A DNA stretch of 61,640 bases from TWA4 sp964613155 (GTDB lineage: Bacteria > Bacillota > Clostridia > Lachnospirales > Lachnospiraceae): the NCBI GenBank assembly GCA_964613155.1, contig CAZTHP010000002.1:1-61640 (forward strand). Direction: 5' to 3'. Numbering within the stretch: position 1 is the first letter of the stretch; the number at the start of each line of letters is the position of its first letter. The notes below the pieces were generated by a model. That model had not been told where the DNA came from and searched no databases. It saw only the letters and a list, made by a program, of their open reading frames with translations. Below are positions 26,105-35,120 of the stretch, piece by piece. The translations under genes and the position numbers were made by a program.

Positions 26105-28042
26105 ATGAATATGATAGAGATAAAAGATTTTAGTTTTTCTTATCCGGGAGCGGCAAAGCCGTCTTTGGATCACATTCAGTTGTCTTTAAAATCGGGATCG
26201 CTGAATGTGTTATGTGGGAAAAGCGGATGCGGAAAGAGTACATTACTTCGTCAGCTGAAAACGGTGCTGGCACCTCATGGTGAAAAGTCCGGAGAGATTT
26301 TATATTGTGGAAAGACGTTGGAACTCGTTGACCAGCGGACGCAGAGCAGTGAGATTGGTTTTGTCCTGCAGAATCCGGAAAATCAGATTGTGACAGATAA
26401 AGTGTGGCATGAGCTGGCATTTGGTTTGGAAAGTCTGGGCTATGACCAGGCGGTGATTCGGCTGCGTGTAGCGGAAATGGCGAGTTATTTTGGGATTCAT
26501 CAGTGGTTTTACCGCAATGTTACAGAGCTTTCCGGCGGACAGAAGCAGTTGTTGAATTTGGCGGCAATTATGGCGATGCATCCACGGCTGTTGATTTTGG
26601 ATGAGCCGACTTCGCAGCTGGATCCGATCGCAGCATCGGATTTTTTGGAAACGGTTAAGAAAATCAATCGGGATATTGGAACGACCGTCATTTTGACGGA
26701 ACATCGTTTGCAGGATGTGATTCCATGGGCGAATCATGTGATCGTGATGGATCAGGGACAGATTGTTGCGGAAGGAAAGCCGCGTGAGATTGGAGAACAG
26801 CTGAAAGCGAAAAATCATGGAATGTTTTTATCCATGCCCGTTCCTATGCAGATTTATGCAGGTGTAGAAAGCAACGCGCCGTGTCCGCTGACTGTCAGTG
26901 AAGGACGCGAATGGATCAGTGATCTGCTGGGGATTGAAGAAGGCGAGGAAGTGAACTGGACACAGGAAAGTGGTCAAGCAGCGGACGGTGGTCAGATTAT
27001 AGAAGATAATCAGATTATAGAAGATAGTCAGATTATGGAAGATAGTCAGATTATGGAAGCTGGTCAGACTGCGGGAGACAGTCAAGCTTTGAAAACTGGT
27101 CATGTTCAAGCAGCGGACGGTGGTCGAATTATGGAAGATGGTCAGATTGCGGCAGCTGATCGGATTATGAAAGTTGGTCAGACTGCGGCAGCTGCTTCGG
27201 GCAAGAATCGGAAAGCGGCTGCGGATGGTGAACCCTTGGCGATTGAGGCGAGAGATGTTTGGTTTCGCTACGAGAAATATGGAAAAGATGTGGTGCGGGA
27301 CTTTTCACTGAAAGTACAGCAGGGCGAATTTTATGCTTTGGTGGGTGGTAATGGAACGGGGAAAAGTACGGCTTTATCCCTTCTTAGCCGTGTGCGGAGA
27401 CCTTATCGCGGTAAAATTTTGCTGAATGGAAAGGATATTCGCAAGTATTTGGATCTGGAATTGTATCGTGGATATTTGGGTGTACTGCCGCAGAATCCGC
27501 AAAGTATGTTTATTAAGAAAACAGTTCGCGAGGATCTGTACTCGATCATTGGCGGAAAGAAAGAAGGAAAATCGCAGGAATATGGTATTTCCATGAAAAA
27601 AGCGGATGCGATTGAGGGGATTGTAAGTTTGACCAATCTTTCGGGACTTTTGGATCGACATCCGTATGATCTGAGCGGAGGGGAGCAGCAGCGTTTGGCG
27701 TTGGCGAAGGTTCTGCTGCTGAGACCGAGGCTGCTTCTTCTAGATGAACCGACAAAAGGTCTTGACGCGGAATATAAGGAAGAATTAGGCGATATTTTGA
27801 AGAAATTGCAGGAAAATGGGATTACGATTTTTATGATTTCCCATGATGTGGAATTTGTAGCGGAATATGCCGACCGCGTGGGCTTGTTTTTTGAAGGAAG
27901 TGTTGTAACCAGCCGAAAAGCGCGGGAATTTTTTGCAGGAAATAACTTTTATACAACGGCAGCAAATCGAATGGCAAGACACTGCTTTCCGGATGCTGTA
28001 ACAGCGAAGGAGGTGATCGCGTGCTTAAGGGAGAAGCTTTAG
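26105..28042 (+). CDS. ECF transporter ATPase, two ABC domains fused
   Basis: The 645-aa protein joins both ECF ATPases. Domain 1 (about residues 1-245) has GKSGCGKSTLL, LSGGQKQ and LLILDEPTS; domain 2 (about 375-600) has GGNGTGKSTA, LSGGEQQRLA and LLLLDEPTKGLD. Each set is complete, so both nucleotide sites look active. Between them lies a low-complexity linker of about 80 residues built from units such as QIIEDSQIMED, encoded by 18-base tandem repeats around 26990-27190. It overlaps the S-component gene by 22 bases. Function: ATP-driven uptake with the T and S components at the membrane. Confidence 0.93.
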   Translation: MNMIEIKDFSFSYPGAAKPSLDHIQLSLKSGSLNVLCGKSGCGKSTLLRQLKTVLAPHGEKSGEILYCGKTLELVDQRTQSSEIGFVLQNPENQIVTDKVWHELAFGLESLGYDQAVIRLRVAEMASYFGIHQWFYRNVTELSGGQKQLLNLAAIMAMHPRLLILDEPTSQLDPIAASDFLETVKKINRDIGTTVILTEHRLQDVIPWANHVIVMDQGQIVAEGKPREIGEQLKAKNHGMFLSMPVPMQIYAGVESNAPCPLTVSEGREWISDLLGIEEGEEVNWTQESGQAADGGQIIEDNQIIEDSQIMEDSQIMEAGQTAGDSQALKTGHVQAADGGRIMEDGQIAAADRIMKVGQTAAAASGKNRKAAADGEPLAIEARDVWFRYEKYGKDVVRDFSLKVQQGEFYALVGGNGTGKSTALSLLSRVRRPYRGKILLNGKDIRKYLDLELYRGYLGVLPQNPQSMFIKKTVREDLYSIIGGKKEGKSQEYGISMKKADAIEGIVSLTNLSGLLDRHPYDLSGGEQQRLALAKVLLLRPRLLLLDEPTKGLDAEYKEELGDILKKLQENGITIFMISHDVEFVAEYADRVGLFFEGSVVTSRKAREFFAGNNFYTTAANRMARHCFPDAVTAKEVIACLREKL

Positions 28043-28980
28043 ATGAATTTGTTCGAGCATTTTGGAATGAGGAAGACAGCAATCTGGAGCTTTATCGGAA
28101 AAAAGATGATTCGTATGCGGCTGGGAAGCGAAAAAAAAGTGATTTAAGTCTGAATGAACAGCAGAAAAACTATGATTCGGATTTGAATGTTGATTTGGAT
28201 GACGATGAAGATGAGGTCGAAGAATATCGGCTGTTGGATGATGGCGTGATTATTCAGCCTTTGCGGAAGGGAAAAGTGGATAAACGAACCTGGATCGCAC
28301 TTGCGATTATGTTGGTAACCGTTCCGATTATGCTGTATCTGTCGGTGCGGATTTTCCATGGAAAAAAATATCTGCTGTTTAGTCTTTTGGTTGTATTTTT
28401 CGCAATGGTTCCCTTTTTCCTGGTATTTGAAGGGCGCAAGCCGCAGGCGAGGGAAATTATGGTGATTGCGGTTTTGGCTGCGATTGGTGTAGCCGGCAGA
28501 GCAGCATTTTTCATGGTACCCAGTTTTAAACCGATTGCTGCAATTGTCATTATCACAGGTGTTTCCTTCGGTGGGGAAGCAGGATTTTTAGTAGGCTGTA
28601 TGATTATGATGGTTTCCAATATGTTTATGGGGCAGGGACCGTGGACACCCTGGCAAATGTTTGCCTACGGTGTGATTGGTTTTGTCGCTGGGATTTTGTA
28701 TCAGAAAGGGATTTTGAAAGCCAAAAAACTGCATCTATGCCTGTATGGATTTTTAAGCGTTTTCTTTATCTGGGGCGGCATTATGAATCCAGCAAGTATT
28801 TTGATGTCCTACGGTTATATTACAAAGGAAACGTTGATCGCCTTTTACATATCCGGCGCACCCGTAGACTTTGTACAAGCATCCTCCACAGTTATTTTCC
28901 TTTGGATAATGAGTCGGCCGATGCTGGAAAAATTAGAACGCATTAAACGAAAATACGGACTGATCCAGAAGGATTGTTAA
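28021..28980 (+). CDS. ECF transporter S component (probable corrinoid-type)
   Basis: A 319-aa membrane protein that begins at GTG inside the ATPase gene. Residues 1-90 form an unusual charged, acidic cytoplasmic extension (SDLNVDLDDDEDEVEEYRLL). The rest has about eight hydrophobic segments with S-component features: AAIGVAGRAAFFMVP, VSFGGEAGFLVGCMIMMVSN and MGQGPWTPWQM. Typical S components are about 180-200 residues and lack such an extension. Substrate is inferred as cobalamin or a related corrinoid from the upstream cobalamin riboswitch and the DUF4430 partners; sequence alone does not prove it. Confidence 0.8.
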   Translation: MLKGEALDEFVRAFWNEEDSNLELYRKKDDSYAAGKRKKSDLSLNEQQKNYDSDLNVDLDDDEDEVEEYRLLDDGVIIQPLRKGKVDKRTWIALAIMLVTVPIMLYLSVRIFHGKKYLLFSLLVVFFAMVPFFLVFEGRKPQAREIMVIAVLAAIGVAGRAAFFMVPSFKPIAAIVIITGVSFGGEAGFLVGCMIMMVSNMFMGQGPWTPWQMFAYGVIGFVAGILYQKGILKAKKLHLCLYGFLSVFFIWGGIMNPASILMSYGYITKETLIAFYISGAPVDFVQASSTVIFLWIMSRPMLEKLERIKRKYGLIQKDC

Positions 28981-28984
28981 GAGA

Positions 28985-29095
28985 ACGTGGAAGCTGAAAG
29001 AAAGGGAAGGAGCAGGCTGATTTAGAAGTGGAATCTGGAAGAAACGGGAGAAACAGGCTGATTTGGAAGTGGAATCTGAAAGAAACGGAAAATAG
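28985..29095. repeat. 41-bp tandem repeat, about 2.5 copies
   Basis: GTGGAATCTGGAAGAAACGG with GAGAAACAGGCTGATTTGGAA repeats in the gap after the S-component gene. It keeps the frame of the next gene open upstream of its real start. Confidence 0.7.
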
Positions 29096-29126
29096 CCTGC
29101 TTGGAGTGAAAGGAAAGGATGGTAAT

Positions 29127-31061
29127 ATGCGACGAGTAGCGAAACAAATGATGCAGCGAATAGCGCAGAAGATGACGAAGTCCATCGTAAAGCAAATGGG
29201 GATGGCGTGTTTGATGCTGCTTTTTGCGGCAGTAAGTGTGATGTGTTTTAAAATGCCTGTAATGGCAGCGGAGGAAGAAACCAAGACGATCACGATGACG
29301 CTGGAACGTTTTTCCGTGGGCGGTGATTTTATTGTGGAACCGACCGTTGTAGAATTTAAACAGGGAGAGTCGTATGCAGAAGTGCTTGCGCGTGTTTTAA
29401 AGGAAAAGGGAATTTCGTACAGCGCGGTGGAAAATTCTACCTATGGATTTTATTTGCAGGGAATTGACGGTGTAGACTGTGGTTCCGAAAAAATTCCGGC
29501 CTGTGTGCGGGAAATTTTGGATGACATGGGAATAAAAATCGGCGGAAATGATAAACCGGGATTGTATGAATTTTCCTATACATCCGGTTCGGGCTGGATG
29601 TTTTACATCGATAATGCATATGTGCCGCTTAGTATGGGATACAGCTTTCCTAAAGACGGTGAAGTTGTACGGTTTATGTTTACGTTATGCTACGGTGCTG
29701 ATTTGACAGGAACTCTGGATAAAAGCATGACCGCGGACGGAAAAGACAAGGTTTATTATAATACGACCGATAAAACGAAGCTGATTCAGTACATGGGTCA
29801 AATTAACCGCGAACGGGTGCGCTGGGAAATGGTGGATGGTTTTGCGGAAGCGTATCAGAATGCACTGGATGTGATGGCAAATATTAAAGCGGCTCGTTAT
29901 GAGGTGAATGAGGCGTTGAATTGGCTGAAGGATCTTGAAAAACAGTTACCGCCTCTCCCAGAAGAATTGCTTTTAAATAAGGAAGCGTTAGAGTTGACCG
30001 AAGGGGAAAGTGCTCTCCTTTCTTATGAATTTTCACCGGTAGAAACTGTAGATGAAATCACTTGGTCGTCAGATAACATCACAGTAGCTTCTGTGAAAAA
30101 TGGTGTTGTTACCGCGGTTGGAGAAGGAACCGCTCATATTTATGCCAAAACTCCAAATGGTTTGGAGGCAATGTGTACCGTTACAGTCAAAGAAATCGAA
30201 GCGAAAAAAACATTTCAATCAGGAGCCCCCGCTGTCACAGTAAAAGCACTGTCTGGAACCAGCGTGCAGGTGAACTGGAAAGCATACGAAAATGCCGAGA
30301 GTTATTTTGTGTATCGTAAAACAGCTGCAAGCAGCAAATGGACTTCGCTTGCAGAAGTGAAAGATGCTCTGACTTACACGGATAAAAGCGCAAAAGCAGG
30401 GACAACTTATTATTATACAGTAAAAGCGCAAACCAATCAGTGGGGAAGCACCGTATCCAGCAAGTATGTCACCAATGTGAAAATTGATACAGCTCAAAAA
30501 GTTTTCCAAACAGGCAAACCCGCTTTAACAGGAAAAGCATTATCCTATAACAGCATTAAACTTAGCTGGAACACGTATAAAAACGCTGAAAAATATATTT
30601 TATATCGGAAAACAGGAAGCGGAAGCTGGAAAAAACTGAAAACCGTAGCAGGAACCTCTTACACGGACAAAAACGTTCTGACTGGAAAGGTTTATTCCTA
30701 TAAACTCACCGCGCAGAGCAGTAAATGGGGACAAACAACTTCCAGCAAAGACTCCTCAACCGTAAAAGTAAAAACAACTCTCGGAAAAGCGGTGATTCAA
30801 AAAACAACCGCTGGCAAAACGACCGCAACCATTACATGGAAAAAAGTCAGCGGCGCATCTGGTTATAAAATTTATCGCGCATCCAGTAAAAATGGCAGTT
30901 ATAAGTGTATCAAAACAGTCAAAAATAATGTAACTTCTTATAAAAATACCAGTTTAAAAACTGGAAAAACATATTATTATAAAGTGCGAGCATATCAAAC
31001 CGTAGAAAAAACAAATGTCTATGGTGCGTATTCTGCTGTGAAAAACGTAAAAGTGAAATAG
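29127..31061 (+). CDS. secreted protein: DUF4430 domain, Big2 domain and FN3 repeats
   Basis: The 644-aa product starts at the ATG after AAAGGATGG (MRRVAKQMMQRIAQKMTKSI) and has a hydrophobic signal region MGMACLMLLFAAVSVMCF. Residues about 48-190 form a DUF4430-like domain (VVEFKQGESYAEVLARVLKE, YGFYLQGIDGVDCG, GSGWMFYIDNAYVPL). A Big_2 domain follows at about 285-360 (EITWSSDNITVASVKNGVVT), then three fibronectin-III repeats to the end (GYKIYRASSKNGSYKCIKTV). No anchor is seen. The FN3 repeats resemble those of the 16766 gene, so both proteins may bind the same surface ligand. It is the last gene of the locus; the tRNA block follows. Confidence 0.8.
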   Translation: MRRVAKQMMQRIAQKMTKSIVKQMGMACLMLLFAAVSVMCFKMPVMAAEEETKTITMTLERFSVGGDFIVEPTVVEFKQGESYAEVLARVLKEKGISYSAVENSTYGFYLQGIDGVDCGSEKIPACVREILDDMGIKIGGNDKPGLYEFSYTSGSGWMFYIDNAYVPLSMGYSFPKDGEVVRFMFTLCYGADLTGTLDKSMTADGKDKVYYNTTDKTKLIQYMGQINRERVRWEMVDGFAEAYQNALDVMANIKAARYEVNEALNWLKDLEKQLPPLPEELLLNKEALELTEGESALLSYEFSPVETVDEITWSSDNITVASVKNGVVTAVGEGTAHIYAKTPNGLEAMCTVTVKEIEAKKTFQSGAPAVTVKALSGTSVQVNWKAYENAESYFVYRKTAASSKWTSLAEVKDALTYTDKSAKAGTTYYYTVKAQTNQWGSTVSSKYVTNVKIDTAQKVFQTGKPALTGKALSYNSIKLSWNTYKNAEKYILYRKTGSGSWKKLKTVAGTSYTDKNVLTGKVYSYKLTAQSSKWGQTTSSKDSSTVKVKTTLGKAVIQKTTAGKTTATITWKKVSGASGYKIYRASSKNGSYKCIKTVKNNVTSYKNTSLKTGKTYYYKVRAYQTVEKTNVYGAYSAVKNVKVK

Positions 31062-31109
31062 CAGCTGGATGTATGCGACAGGAGAGAGGTACAATATTAT
31101 AACGATGCA

Positions 31110-31205
31110 GCTGACATTTGGATAGTGGATATTGAGATAGCTGATATTGAGATAGCTGGAATTGAGATAGCTGACTTGAGATAGCTGGCATTGAAATAGT
31201 GGACA
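31110..31205. repeat. 15-bp tandem repeat
   Basis: GATAGCTGATATTGA recurs with a 15-base step (starts at 31136, 31151, 31166 and diverged neighbours) after the end of the surface locus. The rest of the gap up to 31399 holds no gene that I can support. Confidence 0.75.
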
Positions 31206-31398
31206 TTGTACTATATAGCTGAAACATTGAATACTGTATTACACGGCTAATACACTGGAGATTACAGTGATTGATGAAGTGCTTGATGAATTGATGCAAA
31301 GCAGCCGAGGGGTACATAGTAAGTGATAGGTAATAAGTGAGAAAATATAAGTATGATGGTTGGGGGCGAAAGCCTCCAATCGCGTCGTTACTCACGTA

Positions 31399-31493
31399 AA
31401 CTATGAGAAACACGCGCTGCGAGTTTCTCAAGTTATCGCGGCGCTCATCAAATGCTTGTGCAAGCACAGCATTTTCATCGCTGCTCGCGTAAA
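31399..31493 (-). repeat. ~95-bp interspersed repeat, copy 3
   Basis: From AACTATGAGAAACACGCGC to CTGCTCGCGTAAAT, in the same orientation as copies 2 and 4. The arms GAGAAAC/GTTTCTC and TGCTTG/CAAGCA are intact. It follows directly, in the minus direction, the terminator of tRNA-Lys copy 2. Confidence 0.9.
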
Positions 31494-31523
31494 TAAAAAA
31501 GCACCAGCATAAGCTGATGCTTT
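31494..31523 (-). terminator. terminator after tRNA-Lys copy 2
   Basis: On the minus strand AGCATCAGC pairs with GCTGGTGCT around TTAT and is followed by TTTTTT. It lies 3 bases after the tRNA. Confidence 0.8.
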
Positions 31524-31525
31524 CG

Positions 31526-31598
31526 TGCACCTTCAGGGGCTCGAACCCTGGACACCCTGATTAAGAGTCAGGTGCTCTACCAACTGAGCTAAAGGTGC
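31526..31598 (-). tRNA. tRNA-Lys (anticodon CTT), copy 2
   Basis: Identical over 73 bases to the copy at 12547-12619, same strand, with the same cloverleaf and anticodon CTT. CCA is not encoded. The flanks on the 5' side differ between the two copies. Confidence 0.95.
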
Positions 31599-31836
31599 AT
31601 TGCTTTGTTGTTTCTCTCACAACGATGAATAGTATACTACAGTGAGTGGGAAATGTCAAGCGGAAAAATAAAAACTTTTTCAAAAATTTTCTAGGGAATT
31701 TTCTAGACTGAAGTGAAAAGTTTATTTCCACTTTGTAAGAGTAACTTCCAGCTGTTTCTTATAATAAGTAAGATATTTAATCCCCAGTCATTAGCAGGCT
31801 GGGGACTCATTCATAAATGTGATAATAATCACTGTC

Positions 31837-32976
31837 TTAAGGGAGCATAGAGCGGTATTGTTCCCAACGATCTTCCGGTATCGATAAAGCTTTCAGAGCT
31901 TCTTCGAAGGTAAAATGAAGGTTTTTCATAAGGTTGAGGATCGAATTGAGATCAGATTCAATCTTCCCTTTTTCTTTTCCCTGTTCAATGCCTTGTTCAA
32001 TGCCTTGTACGATACCTTGTTGTAGCCCTTGTTCAATGCCTTTTTCTACTAAAATATCACTAAGGTTACACATTTCATCGACCCCCTTTCGTTCCATAGA
32101 GATACCAAACTGTTTGCTGAGGATTTCCTTTTTTTCTTTTGCTTTGATCTTTTCCGATAAGAGAACAGAGAGCATTCTGTGGAGATCGGTTCCGGATTCC
32201 TCAGGGTTGTCGGTATCGTTACCCAGACAGATCATGATGGCGGTGAGCAGATCATAGCGATGATCGGTGGGATCTGTTCCGTACATGGGATCCTGCTGGA
32301 TGTGGTATCTGGTCATGGTGTTGGCAGCGGCTTTTGTGGTGTCCATGCAGATCCAGATACTATATACTTTTTTAATGTCGTCATAATTTTCGCCGGTAAA
32401 TTCGGTTTCTTTTTGTGCAGAGATCATTCTGGCACAATAAAAGATAGCTCTAGTCACCAGATCATATCCTACATGGTATTTCTTTTGTGCTTCTACATTG
32501 ATGATCAACTTTACCTTATCCCCACCGGGAGTGATCGCGTAAAAGCGGATATCAAATGTAATATCGCCTTCATTTGGAACACTGTCCTCTGTGGGAAGCC
32601 CCGTGATCGCTTCCATAGAACGGTTGGTGATCGTTTGAGTGGAAGGAGCAGTGTTGATCGCGTCGACAGAACGGTTGTTGATCGCTTCTGTAGAATGGTT
32701 TGTGATTACCTTGGTAGGAAAATCCGTAACTGCTTTTGCCGTTTCTGCTGGAAGATTTGTCTTTCCAGGATAAACAGGTACAATACCAACTTCGGGTTCC
32801 CCTTCGATACATGCTATTGTTTCTTCAAAAGAAGCGTCTTTAAATTCAAAAACACTTTCTTGAAGGATCTTTGCTAAGATCTGTTTATCACTTAGGATGG
32901 TTTTTACGTATCGGTCATATTTGGCTTTGTCTTCTGCAATATCAATCGAGTTTGCGATGTATTTCTGTTCATTCAT
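31837..32976 (-). CDS. Rpn/PD-(D/E)XK nuclease-family protein
   Basis: The 379-aa protein resembles the PD-(D/E)XK nuclease-family putative transposases (Rpn family, linked to recombination in enterobacteria). Seen: start MNEQKYIANSIDIAEDKAKY, catalytic-type segments ITFDIRFYAIT and LIINVEAQKKYHVGYDL, RAIFYCARMIS, and a C-terminal region with the run GIEQGLQQGIVQGIEQGIEQ typical of the family. Between the N-terminus and the nuclease core lies an insert of about 50 residues made of units like EAINNRSVDAIN. Length is otherwise normal. It stands alone; cargo-like status is likely. Confidence 0.8.
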   Translation of the reverse strand: MNEQKYIANSIDIAEDKAKYDRYVKTILSDKQILAKILQESVFEFKDASFEETIACIEGEPEVGIVPVYPGKTNLPAETAKAVTDFPTKVITNHSTEAINNRSVDAINTAPSTQTITNRSMEAITGLPTEDSVPNEGDITFDIRFYAITPGGDKVKLIINVEAQKKYHVGYDLVTRAIFYCARMISAQKETEFTGENYDDIKKVYSIWICMDTTKAAANTMTRYHIQQDPMYGTDPTDHRYDLLTAIMICLGNDTDNPEESGTDLHRMLSVLLSEKIKAKEKKEILSKQFGISMERKGVDEMCNLSDILVEKGIEQGLQQGIVQGIEQGIEQGKEKGKIESDLNSILNLMKNLHFTFEEALKALSIPEDRWEQYRSMLP

Positions 32977-33288
32977 CCATATTTTCTCCTTGCCTTGATT
33001 TTAACATACGCATTATGGTTTTTCAATTGCATACAAGGGTTCCTGTACGAAAATTTTTCTAAACTTTTCTGAAATTTTTGGAAAATTACTATAAAGAAAT
33101 TGTGACGATTTATAGTTGATTTTAAAAGTATGTTGTGTTTTCTTGCTAGGGTGCATCTGCTAAATGAAATTAAAAAACAGTTTTATATAAATTTGGATCT
33201 TTGATAAAGATTGGTAAAGATTCCAGAGAAGTGGTTGAATAAAAAATGAATTGTGGATATAATCTAAATAGTTTGCTTACAAACGATT

Positions 33289-33411
33289 GTGCGAAAAGCC
33301 CACTCCTTTAGGACTCCTTTAGGGGGTGGGATGAATAACTTTAGAAAGGAGAACGTTGCTTCTCCCATCACATGAATGTAGTGGGTTTCCGCAACTGAAA
33401 TTTATTATGAA
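33289..33411 (+). repeat. composite palindromic repeat R2a + R2b
   Basis: R2a (33289-33339) runs from GTGCGAAAAGCCCACTCC to GGTGGGATGAATAAC and matches 8684-8722. R2b (33340-33411) runs from TTAGAAAGGAGAACGTTGCT through CCGCAACTGAAATTTATTATGA and matches 39258-39327 on the other strand. Both parts are hairpin-prone and look like ends of IS200/IS605-type or non-autonomous elements. R2b carries the ATG used by the next gene. Confidence 0.75.
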
Positions 33412-34813
33412 AAGTCATGGGGATCAGAGATTTGATCGAGAATCAGGACAGGAACAGAACTGGAGCCGAGAGAAAGAGCATAGTCAAAGTCGAAAGCAGG
33501 AACAGATGTATCAAAATGATCGTGCTTATCAGGGACAGATAGAGGGTCGTGCAAATCAGACGAAAAAAGGGCGTTTTGGGAAGCCGATGTATTTTATTAC
33601 GGATAGCAAATATTATACGATTAGTATCTATACTGTGATAACGGTGCTGATTTGCGCAGTGATTGTACGAGCTATTTTTATGTGGGAGTCAACGAGTACG
33701 GGGATACATGCGCTTCTGAATTGGGCATCGCCGTATTTGTTTGGTATTTTTTTAGCGTGTTTGCTTTATCCTATGGTATGTTTTTTTGAAAAATATGCAA
33801 AACGTATTTTGCCGGAGCCGTATTCGCACAGATTCGGTAGAGGGATTTCTATTTTGCTGACTTACTTGACATTTTTGGGTGTCATTATTTTGGTAATTGG
33901 TGTCATTCTTCCGCAGGTGTGGCAAAGTGTTTTAGATTTGGCAGTTGTGGTGCCGTATTGGTATCGAAAGTCGATCGGGATGCTGGAATATTGGAATGCA
34001 AGTACACCGGAACTGGATTTTGCTTTTATTACGAAAAAACTGGAAGAAATTGGGACTTCCTTTTTTACTGGTGCTAGTGTTCAGCAGCAGCTGCAGGATA
34101 TTGTGACAACGGTCGTGTCGACTTCTGTGTCGGTTGTATCACTTTGTTTGAATTTAATCATTGCGTTGATTGTTTCGGTCTACCTTTTGATTGATTTGAA
34201 GCGTATTGGAAGGACTGCTAGAAAGGTGTTAAATGCTTTTGTTCCGGAAAGTACAACACAGAAGATTGCAGAGATTTCTAGTGAGAGTTATGCGATTTTT
34301 TCTAGTTTTGTTTCGGGTAAAATGATTGATTCGCTTATTATTGGTGTACTGTGTTTTATTGCTATGAATTTGCTGAAATTGCCGTATGCGCTGGTGATCA
34401 GTGTAGTAGTGGGAGTGACCAATATGATTCCGTATTTCGGACCTTTTATTGGAGCAGTTCCCGGAGCTTTTATTTTGCTGATGGTATCACCGATCAAGAT
34501 GCTGATCTATTTGGTTTTGATCCTGATCTTACAGCAATTTGATGGTTTGTATCTGGGACCGAAGATTTTAGGAGATTCTACAGGACTTCGTCCTGCATGG
34601 ATTATTTTTTCTGTTTCGGCAGGTGGTGCGATAGCAGGTGTTCTTGGAATGTTCATTGGTGTACCTGTAGTGGCGGTAATTGGACATTTGATCAATATCT
34701 GGATTGAATATCGTTTGAAGAAAAAACAAGCGATAGCAGAGGAAATAGAAGCGTCGACTGTAATGGGAAATATGGAGTCTGCGGATACGGTGAGTGAAAA
34801 AGTGATCGATTGA
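33407..34813 (+). CDS. AI-2E family transporter (putative permease)
   Basis: The 468-aa protein belongs to the AI-2E/TqsA/PerM permease family with about eight helices; members export signals or act as Na+/H+ antiporters, and the substrate here is unknown. Seen: LLIDLKRIGR after the third helix pair, FSSFVSGKMIDSLIIGVLCF, and NMIPYFGPFIGAVPGAFILL, plus PKILGDSTGLRPAWI. The N-terminal 60 residues are hydrophilic and rich in Gln, Glu and Arg. The chosen ATG lies in the end of repeat R2b and has no good ribosome-binding site, so a later start is possible. Confidence 0.85.
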   Translation: MKSHGDQRFDRESGQEQNWSREKEHSQSRKQEQMYQNDRAYQGQIEGRANQTKKGRFGKPMYFITDSKYYTISIYTVITVLICAVIVRAIFMWESTSTGIHALLNWASPYLFGIFLACLLYPMVCFFEKYAKRILPEPYSHRFGRGISILLTYLTFLGVIILVIGVILPQVWQSVLDLAVVVPYWYRKSIGMLEYWNASTPELDFAFITKKLEEIGTSFFTGASVQQQLQDIVTTVVSTSVSVVSLCLNLIIALIVSVYLLIDLKRIGRTARKVLNAFVPESTTQKIAEISSESYAIFSSFVSGKMIDSLIIGVLCFIAMNLLKLPYALVISVVVGVTNMIPYFGPFIGAVPGAFILLMVSPIKMLIYLVLILILQQFDGLYLGPKILGDSTGLRPAWIIFSVSAGGAIAGVLGMFIGVPVVAVIGHLINIWIEYRLKKKQAIAEEIEASTVMGNMESADTVSEKVID

Positions 34814-34832
34814 ATTAAAAAATGAGTGAATC

Positions 34833-34890
34833 AAAAGGACATCTTTATAAGTGCGGATTGGACGCATTTTGTAAAAAAGATGTCCTTTTT
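34833..34890 (+). terminator. intrinsic terminator of the AI-2E family gene
   Basis: AAAAGGACATCTTT pairs with AAAGATGTCCTTTT over a loop of about 28 bases, followed by further T. It lies 20 bases after the stop codon. The following bases to 35045 are AT-rich with three loose copies of TTTTATAATACAAAATT. Confidence 0.8.
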
Positions 34891-35120
34891 GATTGTTGAA
34901 ACAACTGTTTACAGATGTCTTTTTGATTATAGATTTTATAATGCAAAATCTAACCTAGAGTTTTTATAATACAAAATTTATCCTGGATTGAGATGTTTTA
35001 TAATACAAAATTCATCTTAGATTATGATATTTTGAAATTGTGATGTTTCAAAACAATGTTGTGTCATCTTTTCTTACTTGAAGAGCAGGTGATAAAATAA
35101 AGTAGCGCAATGAATTTTTT

